From Elusimicrobiota bacterium (lineage in GTDB: Bacteria; Elusimicrobiota; Elusimicrobia; UBA1565; UBA9628), in the NCBI GenBank assembly GCA_003452935.1, contig DMMY01000031.1, positions 7,380 to 71,379 of the forward strand: a stretch of DNA of 64,000 bases, written 5' to 3'. The notes under the pieces were generated by a model. The model searched no databases and was not told where the DNA came from. It saw only the letters and a program-made list of their open reading frames with translations. Of this stretch, positions 37,046 to 48,900 are shown piece after piece (the first letter of the stretch is position 1; each line of letters opens with the position of its first letter). The position numbers were made by a program, and so were the translations under genes.

Positions 37046-38269
37046 ATGAGAATGATCTTGGCTTTTTTGCTGGCTCTTTCAGCCGCGCCCGTCGTCTGGG
37101 CCGGCGGCTCCGGAGCGCGGCGCTACGTCATAGGCTTTCGCCCGGGGGCGGATGATGCGGCGCGTGTTCAGGCGGTTAAGGCCCTGGGCGCGAGCCAGGT
37201 GGACAGTCTTGATGAGCTGGGCGTGGTTGTGGTGAAAGTCCCCGCCGGAAAATTCACGAGAAAGGAATTCAAAGCCATGGCCTTGGCGCAGCGTCCGATC
37301 GCATTTGTGGAGGAGGACGTCGTCAGGAATTGGCTTCTCGGGGAAACTCCCTCTTTTCAAGCCGCGCCGCTGCCGTCCTGGTCGTCTATAAAGGAACAGA
37401 TCCCGGCTTTCAAGCGTTTCCCGTGGGAAGTGCCCTCTCTTCCTCCCGGCGTGCTGCGCGACGAGCTGCCTTGGGGCGTGCGGCGCGTCAACGCCGCCGC
37501 CGCGTGGACCAAGACCATGGGCGAGGGCGTGCGCGTGGCCGTGGTCGACACCGGCATCGATTTTAACCATCCGGATCTGAAGGATAATTACGCGGGCTGC
37601 TATAACGCCGTCGAGTCAGGCAAGTCCTGCATGGATGACAACGGCCATGGCACGCATGTTTCCGGCACCATCGCGGGGGCTTTGGACGGCAAGGGCGTCG
37701 TCGGGGTCGCGCCTAGGGTCAAGCTCTTTTCGGTCAAGGTTCTTGACGCCAAGGGCTCGGGCGGGCTTGTGTCCATCGTCAAGGGCATCGTCTGGTGCGG
37801 CCAGAACCATATACAGGTCGCCAATATGAGCCTGGGCGCGCCCATCGGCACGATCTTCATGCGCCTGGCGGTCAGGTACGCGCGCGCTAGGGGCGTCGTG
37901 ATCGTGGCGGCGGCGGGCAATAATGGCGGTTTCGTCGCGTCTCCCGCGGCGTATCCGGACGCCATCGCGGTGTCGGCCAGCGACTCCCAGGACAGGATCG
38001 CGAAGTTTTCCAGCCGCGGCCGGCGCGTCGCGTTCATAGCTCCCGGTTTTGATATCAAGTCCTGTCTTCCCGGGGGCCAATACGGCAGCCACAGCGGAAC
38101 TTCCATGGCCGCTCCCCACGTGACGGGCCTGGCCGCATTGGCCGTGTCGCGCGGGGCCCGCGGCCTCGATGGGGTCCTGGAGGTTCTCGGGCGATCGGCC
38201 AGATCGATCGGGCTTAAACCCGAGGAGCAGGGCGCAGGCATGGTCGACGCGGCCTTGATCGTCCGTTAA
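37046..38269 (+). CDS. Secreted subtilisin-like serine protease (S8), copy 1
   Basis: The product has 407 residues from the ATG at 37046. The upstream in-frame ATG at 37028 overlaps the AAAAAGGAGG ribosome site, so it is not the start. A signal peptide ends at V-V-W-A-G. An inhibitor-I9-type propeptide covers about 22-125. The S8 catalytic domain has D168 in V-V-D-T-G, H201 in G-H-G-T-H, oxyanion N292 in A-G-N-N-G and S353 in G-T-S-M-A-A-P-H. It should be active after autocleavage outside the cytoplasm. It is a tandem paralogue of the next gene. Confidence 0.92.
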   Translation: MRMILAFLLALSAAPVVWAGGSGARRYVIGFRPGADDAARVQAVKALGASQVDSLDELGVVVVKVPAGKFTRKEFKAMALAQRPIAFVEEDVVRNWLLGETPSFQAAPLPSWSSIKEQIPAFKRFPWEVPSLPPGVLRDELPWGVRRVNAAAAWTKTMGEGVRVAVVDTGIDFNHPDLKDNYAGCYNAVESGKSCMDDNGHGTHVSGTIAGALDGKGVVGVAPRVKLFSVKVLDAKGSGGLVSIVKGIVWCGQNHIQVANMSLGAPIGTIFMRLAVRYARARGVVIVAAAGNNGGFVASPAAYPDAIAVSASDSQDRIAKFSSRGRRVAFIAPGFDIKSCLPGGQYGSHSGTSMAAPHVTGLAALAVSRGARGLDGVLEVLGRSARSIGLKPEEQGAGMVDAALIVR

Positions 38270-38293
38270 TCTTAATTATTCGCTCGTCGGAAT

Positions 38294-38355
38294 CTGGGCC
38301 CTAAGACCTTTGTCGAATAGGTCTTAGGGCCCAGTTCATTATAGGTCCTAAGACC
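38294..38355 (+). terminator. 16-pair hairpin with an alternative, mutually exclusive pairing
   Basis: Arms 38294-38309 and 38319-38334 are perfectly complementary over 16 bases with a nine-base loop. A third segment, CCTAAGACC (38347-38355), repeats part of the left arm and can instead pair with GGTCTTAGG (38320-38328) of the right arm. No T-run follows, so it may be a weak terminator, a processing site or an attenuator-like switch before the second subtilase. Confidence 0.6.
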
Positions 38356-38438
38356 CAGGTCGGTTTTGGGCCATTTGGCCAAACTGGATAAGGAAGCGGC
38401 AGCGGTCCAGGCCGCGAAGCATCCAGGGGGACAGCAAA

Positions 38439-39746
38439 ATGAAAGCAACGATCATTGCACTTGCCGCGCTGTTGGCATTCGTCGCTTTTGGGAGCCCGGC
38501 GCCGGCTCAGTCGGCGGGAATCAAGAAGATCATCATCACGATGAGGGCCAAGTCCTCGGCCGAGTCCCAGTCCAAGATACTGCGGGCTTTAAGCGCCCAG
38601 AGCGTGGCCAGGATCGCATCCAACGGAACATCCAGCAACGAGTTCCTGGCCCTCGTGGCGGAAGTGCCGGCCGAGCTGCTGGTAAAGTCCGCCAAGAATC
38701 GGGTGGCCAGGCTCACGGTCAAGGACGTGATGAACCTCGTGCCCGGCGTGTCCGCCAGCGACGTGCTTGGGATCGAGGAGGATTTTACCACGAAGTGGAT
38801 CGAGGCCGCGCCTTCGTTCCAGACCACGGCTTTCCCGAGCGTGGAAAGCGTCCTGAAGAGCCTGCCCAAGCTGCAATTCAGGCGGCTTCCCAAGCCGAGC
38901 GCGGGATCGACGCGGCCCGAGATCACGTGGGGCGTGGAACGGGTGAAGGCTCCGGCGGCTTGGGACTATACCGAGGGCAAGGGCGTGCGCGTGGCCGTGG
39001 TGGACACGGGAGTTTATTCGGACCACAATGACCTTAAGGGCAAGGTGGATGGGGGCTACGACGCCTTCACCAAGTCCGAGGTCCGGGTGGCCTATCAGGA
39101 CGGAAACGGTCATGGCACTCATGTGGCCGGCACCATCGCGGCCATCAGGAACGGCAAGGGCGTGGCCGGCGTCGCTCCCATGGCCCGGCTTTATTCGGTG
39201 CGCGTCCTGGACAATGAGGGCAGCGGGTCGATTTCCGGCATCATCGACGGCATCATCTGGTGCGCCAACAACGGCATCCAGGTGGCCAATATGAGCCTGG
39301 GCTCGTCGCAAGGCAGCGATGCCCTGCACCAGGCCTTGCGCTACGCCAAGTCGCGCGGCGTTGTGATCGTGGCCGCCGCCGGAAACTCCGGCGGGCCGGT
39401 GGGCTACCCCGCGGCTTACCCGGAGACCATCGCGGTGGCGGCCAGCGATCCGAGTGACAAGGTCGCGTCATTCTCCAGCCGCGGGCCGGAGGTTGATTTC
39501 ATCGCGCCCGGGGTGAGCGTGGTTTCCACGGCCATGGACGGAGGCTACGCCAATTTCTCCGGGACTTCCATGGCGACTCCTCATATGAGCGGCTTGGCGG
39601 CGTTGGCCGTTTCCCAAGGCTGGGTCGGCCTCGACGGCCCGGACGGGGTCTTCCAGCAGCTCAGGAAAGCGGCCAAGAGGATAGCGGGCGTGACGGTCGA
39701 GGAACAGGGGTTTGGCATGATCGACGCGGGCAAGCTCGTGCGCTAG
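38439..39746 (+). CDS. Secreted subtilisin-like serine protease (S8), copy 2
   Basis: The product has 435 residues with GGGGGA seven bases before the ATG. A signal peptide ends near P-A-P-A-Q-S-A, and a propeptide runs to about 150. Catalytic residues are D189 in V-V-D-T-G, H225 in G-H-G-T-H, N316 in A-G-N-S-G and S377 in G-T-S-M-A-T-P-H. Shared W-C-x-x-N-x-I-Q-V-A-N-M-S-L-G and D-A-x-x-L/I-V-R endings show tandem duplication with copy 1. The propeptides have diverged more than the catalytic domains. A strong terminator follows. Confidence 0.92.
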   Translation: MKATIIALAALLAFVAFGSPAPAQSAGIKKIIITMRAKSSAESQSKILRALSAQSVARIASNGTSSNEFLALVAEVPAELLVKSAKNRVARLTVKDVMNLVPGVSASDVLGIEEDFTTKWIEAAPSFQTTAFPSVESVLKSLPKLQFRRLPKPSAGSTRPEITWGVERVKAPAAWDYTEGKGVRVAVVDTGVYSDHNDLKGKVDGGYDAFTKSEVRVAYQDGNGHGTHVAGTIAAIRNGKGVAGVAPMARLYSVRVLDNEGSGSISGIIDGIIWCANNGIQVANMSLGSSQGSDALHQALRYAKSRGVVIVAAAGNSGGPVGYPAAYPETIAVAASDPSDKVASFSSRGPEVDFIAPGVSVVSTAMDGGYANFSGTSMATPHMSGLAALAVSQGWVGLDGPDGVFQQLRKAAKRIAGVTVEEQGFGMIDAGKLVR

Positions 39747-39771
39747 ACAGGGCTTTGCCGTCGGGAATTCG

Positions 39772-39812
39772 ATAAGGCGCCCGGCCGAAAGGCCGGGCGC
39801 CTTATGTCTTTT
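39772..39812 (+). terminator. Intrinsic terminator after the second subtilase
   Basis: Perfect 15-pair stem (39772-39786 with 39791-39805), GAAA tetraloop, followed by GTCTTTTTAT. The best terminator in the window; it isolates the giant gene from the subtilases. Confidence 0.9.
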
Positions 39813-39951
39813 TATGCAACTGGTATCGCGCGCCGTGGGCCCAAAGTCCCATGTTGAGTTGGGCATTTTGTTGTGGGAACATGCCCTGACGGCCCAGGCG
39901 TCAATAATGGCCGCGATCTAATCTATTAAAGATGAGACAATTGGGGCCGCC

Positions 39952-42900
39952 GTGGCCTTGAGGGCCGTCCTCCGCCGGCTCAAGAAAGGGCTGGCGCTTT
40001 GCCTGGCGCTGAGCCTTCTTGCCTCCGCGCCCGGGATCGGCGTCCTTATGGCCGAGGCCGCGGGCCTGGCGGCCAAAGTCCCGGCGCGGGGACCGCAAGC
40101 CTGGCGGGCCTTTGTCGGGTCGTTTCCTTCGCCGTCCGCGATTGCGTTTCTTGAGCCGCTGGGCTTGAAGTCGCCGCGCGATATCCGGGGCTTTGTTCGC
40201 GTGATGGGGCGCACGGGCCTGGCGCCTCGGGCCTTGGCCGCGCCCGGAATTTCGGTCCAGAGGCAGACCGGACTGGTCAGGCAAGCCGTTGCCCTTTACG
40301 CGCAAGAGCTCATCGACAGGACCGCCGGGCTGGAGTCCGTTGCCGCGGCCGCGGCGCGGCAAGCCCTGCCGCAGGCGCGAGTTGAGTTCGCGGACCTGGC
40401 CGTCATCGAGGCCCTGGTGCCGGAGCGCGCCCGGGACCTGCGCCGCAGCAGGGAGATTTATCAATCCGCGGTCCGGGCGGTGCTCGCGGACCCCGTGGAG
40501 AGGGCCAGGGCGGCCTGGGGAGACAAGGAAGCCGCAATCGTCCAGGGCTTGCCCGCCAAGGGGCAAGCCGCGGCCGTTCCGGCCTCTTGGCGGCTTCAAA
40601 AATCGAGGAGAATCAGTTTCTCGGCGCCGGCCGGCGACAGCCTGACCGCGAATATACGGGTTCCTCAGGCCGCGCCTCAAGGCTCGGACGCGCCGAGCCA
40701 AGGCGCGGGTTGGGCCCGGTTTTTAAGCCCGTTGAAGGCTTTCTTCCCAGGTAAGCTTCCAGCCTTGGTTTCCGCGGCTGCGCCCGTTGGGGCTCCCAAG
40801 GCCCAGGCACCTCTGGTTGGAACCGAGGCCGGGCTTGGGCCGCAGACGCGGCAGGTCCTGGAAGTCCTGGGCCTGACCTACGCCCAGTTCCAGCGCCTGA
40901 CCCGGGCCCAGGTCGAGTTCGAGCGCGAGGCCTTGGGAGCCGATCCCGCGCTCAAGCAGGCTATTTTTTCCATGCGCACCCTGGAACGCTTTTCCAAGAC
41001 CGCGCTCGAGCTCACGGGAAAGTTTCGCGGCCAGGGCGAATCTCAGCCGTTGGCCAAGGCGTTGATCCTGGCCGCCCAGGCCTTTTACGGGGATATCCGG
41101 GCGACTTCTTCCGGCGGCATCGATAAGTTCTTGGGCCATTTCGCGGAGTTCATCCCTGAAGCGGTCGTCAAGGCGGGTGATTCCCTGCGGCTTGAGCAGC
41201 GCGCCCTGGGCATTGCCGTGGCCGACGACGACATGGATCGGCGCGTGGCGCGGGCCTTGATGACGACCTATCCGGCCCTGTTCCGGGAGGCCTCGGGAAA
41301 CGACCGGGCCTTGATGCGGGCTTTGCGCCGGCAGGCCCGCGATCTGGGCGCGGAGCTTTCCGTGCTGTGGAGCCATCCTTTCACCGAGGAGCGTCAGCTC
41401 GTCGGCCACAAAGTTCCCAAGCCGGGCCAGGACCGGCTCGAGTTCGGCTTCGGCGAGCTCATGCGCCAGGTTCATGCGGCCCGAGGCGAGCTTGACTCGG
41501 CCCGGCAAGCGGGCCGGCCGGCCAAGCGATTCTTGCTGCTGATCAAGAACGTCGAAGCCATGGAGCCCGGCGTGCGCACCGCTCTGCAGGAGGCATTGCG
41601 CCTGCGCGAGCTGACCCACCCGGAGCTCGGCCGGGTGGCCATCCCCGCCAATCTGCAGCTGCTTTTCACGATCCGGGAAGGAACCAATCTGGAGGATGAC
41701 TCTTTCTACGACCGGGTGGCGGTCAAGACCTTGCCCCCGGGCCCGCCGCCGGCTCCGGCGTTCGAGTGGCCCCGGCAGGTCACGGAGGAAAACTATCTCC
41801 AACGCGTTTCCGTGCGCCAGGACGACGGCCGGCCCGTCCTGGTCTTGCCCGGAGCCGAGATCGCGCTGTCCCCGGAGTTCGCGGGCATCTCGCAGGACAA
41901 CTTCCAGGACATGATCTATCTCAAGACCGGCATGGTCCTGGACTACGGGACAGTGCGCATGCTCTCGGCCATGGCCCAGGTCAAGCGGCAAGGCGCGGCG
42001 GCGTTGCGCATCGAGGGTCCGACCGGCCTGGGCAAGACCTTCACGGCCCAGGGTTTCGCGCGCCTGCGGGGCAAGGGGTTTTTCTCCAACCCGGTCAACG
42101 GCGACACGGACATCTCTTCCTGGATCGGCGGATTCGAACAGGATGCGAAGGGCCTTTTCCGCTTCCAGGGCGACACGCTTTTCAAGCAGCGGCTGGAGGA
42201 AGGGGGCGTGGTCGCGGTCAGCGAACTCAATACCTTGCTCGACCATAACGAGAAGGCCTCCTTGGCTTGGTGGCTTGCCCAGATATCCGAGATCGAGCCG
42301 GGTCCGGACGGCTTTCGCACGATCCGCCTGACCGAGGTCCCGGTCCCGGCCGGGCAGAATGTCCCGGTCATACGCGTGCATCCCGATACCCTCATCATAG
42401 CGGACACCAACCCTGAGGGCGACTACAACGCCCGCGGCCGCATGCCCGAGATTTTCAAGGAGGACGTCCCGGTCCTCAGGGTCGAAGCTTTGGTCGGGTC
42501 AGACTACAGCAGCGCGGATTTGAAGCGCCTGCGCCTTTACGCGGACATGTTCCTCAAGCATGACTGGAGGCAGGACAACGCGGTCCTGGCGCCGGGCCTC
42601 AGGGATCCGGGCGAGCGCGCCAAGATCGCCGAGCGACTGGCCGGTATCTACCAGAAGATCGCGGTTGAATCCGCGAGGAACCGATGGGGCCAGGCCGACG
42701 GCAGAGTCCTTTCCATCCGGGAGCTTAAACGCATGGCCCAGGACGCGCTATGGGATCTCAAGGCCGGACGCGGCGTGGACCAGGCGCTGGGAGCCGCGGC
42801 AGCCAGGCATTTGGCCGCCGCCGTGAGCGCGCCTTCGGAGCGCGCTGATATCCTTAAGACCTTGAGCGATTTGCCGATCCCGGAGCCTGATTTCCTGGAA

Positions 42901-45900
42901 TTCGTCGCCGACCAGCTTCTGCTCAAGCGCAGGCCGGTCCATGTCCGGGTCGCCGCTTCAACCGACGTCAGGGACGAACTGGCGCGCCTGGCGGCAAGCG
43001 ATCCCCAGCTCGATCTCTCCATAGTCTCGGTCACGGACGAGACGGACCGCTTCCAGCTGGAGGGCGGGCTGGTGGCTGATGAGTCGGGGGAAGGGTTGGA
43101 ATTCGGCGCCGGGATGTTCGCGCGCATGATCGAAAAGGCCAGGGCCCAGCCCCGGCGCGAGATCCTTTATGTCTTCGACAATGCCCATAATCTGAGGCCC
43201 GAGCAGATCGTGGCCTTCAATGAATTCCTGCAGGAAGGCAGGCTCTACCCCAAGGGCGCGCCCGCGGAAATGACCTTGCCCGGCAATGCCCACGTGCTCT
43301 TCATCAGCCGCTCGGACTCGGCCTTGCCCTGGTCGCCGGCCGAGCGTTCCCGCTTCGTGGAGTTTTTCTGGACCCAGGACGCGGATTGGAGACGCCAAGC
43401 CGCGAACCGGATCATGCAGCCGGTTCTTTCACAGGCGGCTGATGACGTTTCCCAGTTCTTGCGGCGCTGGATGGCGGACGTGTATCTCAAGTGGGAGCAG
43501 GACTCGGCTGCGGACCATTCCCGGGCCCCGTTTTTGTCCCAGTCGCGCTACCTGCGCTTCCTCAACGAGGCGGCGGGGGCCGTGGAATGGGTCCTGGGCG
43601 CGGGTTTGGGCGTGCCGGAGCTGGCCCAGGAATTGGCGCGGGCTTTCACGGATATTTTTCTGGCGACGTTTTCTCCGGAGGAGCGGGATGGGTTCTTGAG
43701 GCGCTATATGCGCGAGCTCGAGCTTTTCGGGCAGGTCCGGGGCGAGGGCGGGATCGGCCGCGAGCGGGCCAGGCCGGGTCTTGAGGGGGCTTCCTGGGCC
43801 GCCCGCCTTTCCCAGGCGCGGATCGATTTCGGCATGGCCGCGGACGACCAGGCGCGGGCCAAGGCCCGGGCCGAGGCGGCGCGGGTGGTCGAGGCCCATG
43901 AGCATGAGATCGCTTGGGTCGAGCGGCCCGCGGAAAAACTCGGGCCCCTGGACTTGGCCAGGGCCGTCACCAACGTGGAAGAGCTGCGGATGGAGAGCGA
44001 TGAGGGACTGGTCGGTTCGTCTGATGGGCAAACCCTCGTCTTCTGGCGGCCCGACGGCCGTGTCCGGATATTCGAGCGCGGCGCGGCAGGTTACCGAAAA
44101 CCGCTGACGCTCGAGCTGGGCGGACGACTGGAGCGGCTCGCGCTGAGCCCGGATGGAAAACGGCTGGTCATCTCGAACACGGATACGAACACCTTGCGGG
44201 TTTACCGGATCGATGGTTCGAACCTTTCCTTGCTCCATGAGCGGCCTCGAGATGAGGGCCTCATAGCGGGGCTGGCTCTGGCTGATGATCCGGAGCTCGT
44301 CTGGGCTTGCGTGGTTTCCGACGAGCCTGGCGAGCCGGCCTATGCGGCAGCCTATCGCAGAGGCAGAAAGGAGCCGCTCTGGAAGAAGCCTCTGGCGTCG
44401 CTGGGCCTGCGGACGGGCGCGGATTATATGAGCGTTTCGAAAGACGGCCGCTTTCTGGCCGTCGCCGATGTCTTTGGACGCAGCGAGGTGCTGCACTGGG
44501 ATGGATCGGCCGATGGCGCCGACTCGGCGTGGCATAGCGACAACGCCTTAAAGAAGCTGATGGCGCTCTCCGCCAACGGCACGGTTTGGGCCGCGCACTA
44601 CGCGCCGGACGGCGGCACCGCCCTGGAAGCCTTGTCGTGGGACAGCCCTGCAGGTTCTTTCCGGCCTGTTTGGCATAAGGATTTCGGGCAAAGCATCAGG
44701 ACCATAGCCGTGAGTCCCGATGAAAGCACGGTCTTCATCCCGGCCGAAAAATCGATCTCGGCCTTCCGTTCGTCTCTTCAGGGCGGCGATAGCCGGGATT
44801 ATAGGCCGCTGTGGCAGGCGGACGTGGATTGGTCCATGCCGTGGCGTCTCCATGCGAACGATTCCGAGACCTTGACCGCCAGTCCGCAGCTGGCTGGGCC
44901 GATCCGGGTCTATGCCCGGCAGACCTATCTCATCAAGGACGATTCGGTCATGGCGGCTCTTGAGACCGGCCGGGAGCAGCCGATTGGCGCCTTGCCCGCT
45001 CAGGTCCTGACCTTGCCTGAATCGGCCGCGGCCAAGCCCTGGCCGCAGGTCCTTTCCCAGGCGCGGCTCGATTTTGGCGTAGCGGAGGACGACAAGGCCC
45101 GGGCGGAGGCCCTGGCCGCCGTCGCTGAGGTGGTCGAGGCGCATAGCCGGGAGATGCCCTGGGCAATCGGCGACTCCGGGAAATTAGGGCCGCTCCATTT
45201 GGTCAAGGCCGCCGTGCCTGCCCCGGAACTGGCCGGGGACATGGGAGCTTTTCATTTCTTCCGCCTGGCCAAATCCCTGGACGGACGCACCCTGGCGACC
45301 TGGGAGGCGAATCGTCTCGCGATTTTTCACGAGGAAGCCGGGCGTTTCAAGCTTTTAACCCTATTCGAAACCCCGTCAGACATCCGTAAGGCGGCCCTGA
45401 GCCCGGACGGGAAGAGGCTGATCGTGGCCATTGAAGGCTTCAACGGCCAGGGCCTCGTGCAAGTCTATCGCGTCGAGGGCCCCAGGCTCGCGCTCGCGCA
45501 TGAGCAGCCGGGAAGCGGCGGCCAGGTGACGGGCTTGGCCCTTGTGGATGATCCGGGCGTCTTTCTGGTCGCCACGCGCAAGGTCGAGACCACGGCCCCT
45601 GTAGGAACGCGGATCGTCAGCACGTTCGACGGCGAGGACGCGGTCAAGGCTTATCGCTGGGATGAGTCCAAGTCCATAAACAAAGGAGGGCTTTCGAACC
45701 ACTTCGTCCAGGAGCTCTGGACGCTGCCTCGCGCGGCCTCGGAAATGACCGCTTCCGCCGACGGCCGCGCCGTGGCGGTCTATTCCTACAGCCCTGCCCG
45801 GGTTGAAGTGTTCAGGTGGGACGGGCAGGAGGCCGAGCCCAGAGCGGCTTGGCCCGGCGGAAAGCCGGATGCCGCCCGCCTGCCGGTTTTCTCGCCGCAG

Positions 45901-48900
45901 GGGCTTCTCTGGCTGGTCCGGCCCAATGGAGAGACGAAAGCGTCCGTCGAAGCCTGGCAATGGGATATGGGGAGGGGCGCTTACTCTCCCGTCTGGAGCC
46001 GGGAATTCGGCGTCCCGGCTCTAGCTATCCGCGACATAGCCACGAGTCCGGACGAGAGGATGGTTTTTGTCGCGGCCCAGGGTTCTGTGTCCGCATTCCG
46101 CTGGGACGGGCCGGCTGCCGGCAATGGCGAGCGCGACTACCAGCCGGCCTGGCGGACCAAGGAGCAGGTTTCGGTCGCAGACCAGCCCGCTCTCCTGGCA
46201 GCTCCTGACGGGGATAAAGTCGCGGTCAATACCCGCGACCAAAGGATGCGGGGGTATGTTTACGGCGTCCAACTGATCCAGGACGAGCAATCCATGGTCT
46301 CCTTGGCAACGGGCCGGGAGCAGCCGCGCGCCGTCCTGCCCCGGGAAATCCTGGCCCTGGCCGAGGGCTCGCTTAAGCCCTGGCCCCAGGCCCTGTCCCT
46401 GGCTCGGATCGACTTCGGCATGGCCGCAGACGACCAGGCGCGGGCCAAGGCCCGGGCCGAGGCGGCGCGGGTGGTCAAGGCTCATGAGCGTGAGATTGCC
46501 TGGGTTGAGCGGCCCGCGGAACAGCTCAAGCCCCTGGATCTGGCCAGGGCCGTCATCAACGTCGATGAGCTGCCGGCGGAGAGGGAAGAGATGCTTGCCG
46601 CTTCGTCGGACGGCCAAACCATCGTCCTCTGGGGTTTCGCAGGGCGGATCCGGGTTTATAAGCGCGGAGCCGCGGGCTACCTGCAGATCCTGGAGCGCAA
46701 GTTCTCCGAGGAAATAGATCGGCTCGCGCTGAGCCCGGATGGAAAACGGCTGGTCGTCTCGAACGCGGATACGGACACTTTGCAGGTTTTTCGCATCGAC
46801 GGCGCCGGCCTCGTCCTTCTCGACGATCGGCCTCGTGACGAGGGTTATATCGCGGGGCTGGCGCTGTCTGACGATCCGGATGTCATCATGGCTTATGTGG
46901 TTTCAAGGGAGTATGGCGAGCCGCCCTATGCGGCGGCTTACCGCAGGGGGCAGGAGGAGCCTCTCTGGCGGCGGACGATGCCGTTTGAAGGCGCGCGATT
47001 GGGCGTGGACATGAAGTCTTCCAGGGACGGCAGATTCCTGTCCGTAACCGGGCGCCCCGGCTGGAGCGCGGTGCTGCATTGGGATGGATCGGAGAAGCTT
47101 CCGGAGGTGGTGTGGGACAACAGCCGGCAGGCCGCCAGACGGCTGCTGGCTCTGTCGGATAGCGGCAGCATCTGGATCGCGGAACGTGCCGATGCCGGCG
47201 GTCCCGCCGTCGAAGCCTGGCAATGGGAAGAGCCGCGCCGCGCCTATATGCCCGTATGGCGCCAGGAGTTGGAATCCGATATCGCGACCTTAGGCGTGAG
47301 CCCGGATGAAAGCACCGTTTTTATTCCCGCGAAGAATTCGATCGCCGCTTTCCGCTGGGATGGCCGCCTGGCCTCAGCCGGGGGCGTGCTCCAGAACCTG
47401 GCCTCTCTTCAGGGCGGCAGGAGCCGCGATTATAGGAAGCTTTGGAAAATCGACGTGGACTGGTGGATACCGTCGCGTCTTCATGCGAACGATCCCGAGA
47501 CCTTGACCGTCCGTCCGATCGTCGGGCCGCTCCGGGTCTATGCCTGGCAGACCCAGCTCATCAGGGACGATGGGACCATGGTGGCTCTTGAGACCGGCCG
47601 GGAACAGCCGCTCGGGGCTTTGCCCAAGAACGTCCTGGCCTTGCCTGAGTCGGCCGCGACGGCGCCGCCGCGCGAGGCTCCGTTCAAGCCGCGCTACGGC
47701 GAGAAACCTTACTATTTCGCGGCGGACAAGGACGGCGGGGTTTATCTTAATTTCAAGGGCCGCTGGATGGCGACCCGGCACAAGCTCATGCGTCCCGCGC
47801 CCCAAGGGAGCCTGGAGCGGGCCCTGGTCAGAGGCAGGATGCTGACGCTCGCGGCCGTGGAACTTTCAGACCTCCAGGATCCGTATTCCGAGAAGCCTCG
47901 AGCGTTGAGCGAAACCGATTTTCTCATGGAGACGCCCATGCTCGAGGAAGTCGAGACCAGCCTGCTCTCGGCTTTCCGCGCGGGCTGGAGCGTGGACATG
48001 GTGGGAAGCCCGGGCGCGGGCAAGACCGCGGTGGCGCGCGAGGCCGCCTTGCTCCTGGGCCTGCCGCGCTTCGTCTTCCAGATGCACGGCGAGCGCGAGC
48101 TTTCGGATTTGATCGGCTCCTATCGGGAGGACCAATACGGACGCATCAAGCTTACGGCCGTCCCGCGCCGGCATTCCCATGGCCGGGAGCGCTTCGCCCT
48201 GCCTCTGTTGGACATGATCGTCAACGGCGGCGTGTTCGTCCTCGACGAGGGCGCGGTGGGGGAGCGCGGCCGGGAGCTCTTGAGCTGGTTTTCAGCCGTC
48301 GCCTCGCGCGACCGGGAAATCGTGGTGCAGGAGTTTCCGGGCCGCGAGATCCGGCTGCCCGTGCACCCGGACTTCCATTTGGTCGTGACGAACAACGATC
48401 CCAAGGATACGGCCGGCCGCTTGCAGCCCAAAAGCGAGGTTCTGGCCAACGTGCACGTCATCGGCGTGGGCGACGACGATTCGCCCGAAACCCTGCAAAA
48501 TCTTTTCGCCCATTTCCTGGGGGGGCGGCGCGCCCCGGCAAATCCGGACGACGTGGCGCGTTGGGGCAAGGCCGTGGCCGACCTTCACCACGCGCTCAAG
48601 CCCGCCATAGGCAAGGTCATCGGCAAGGACAATAGGGACCGGTATTATCTTTCCAAGCGCGAGATACGCCGTGTGGCGGCCCAGGTCTTGCGCCATCTGC
48701 GCGAGCATCCCGGCGAGAACGCGGATTATGCCTTCTACCGCGCCTTGCGCGTCATTTACGAGGCCATGTATTCTCACCCGGAGGAGCGCCGGTTCGTGGC
48801 TGAGAGGATCGCGGAGGCTTGCGACTCTTTGGATATAAAAGAAGCCGATCCTCGACTGAAGACGGAGCTGCGCAAGGATTTTCCATCGGCCGCGACCGAG

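Noticed and set aside
40723..42381. 552-codon antisense open frame
   Set aside because: It is opposite AAA+ modules 1 and 2; no recognisable motif and repetitive Arg/Gly/Leu/Gln composition.
44000..47670. CRISPR-like or tandem-repeat array
   Set aside because: The repeats are coding propeller units of about 1.25-1.35 kb in one open frame, with no short spaced direct repeats.
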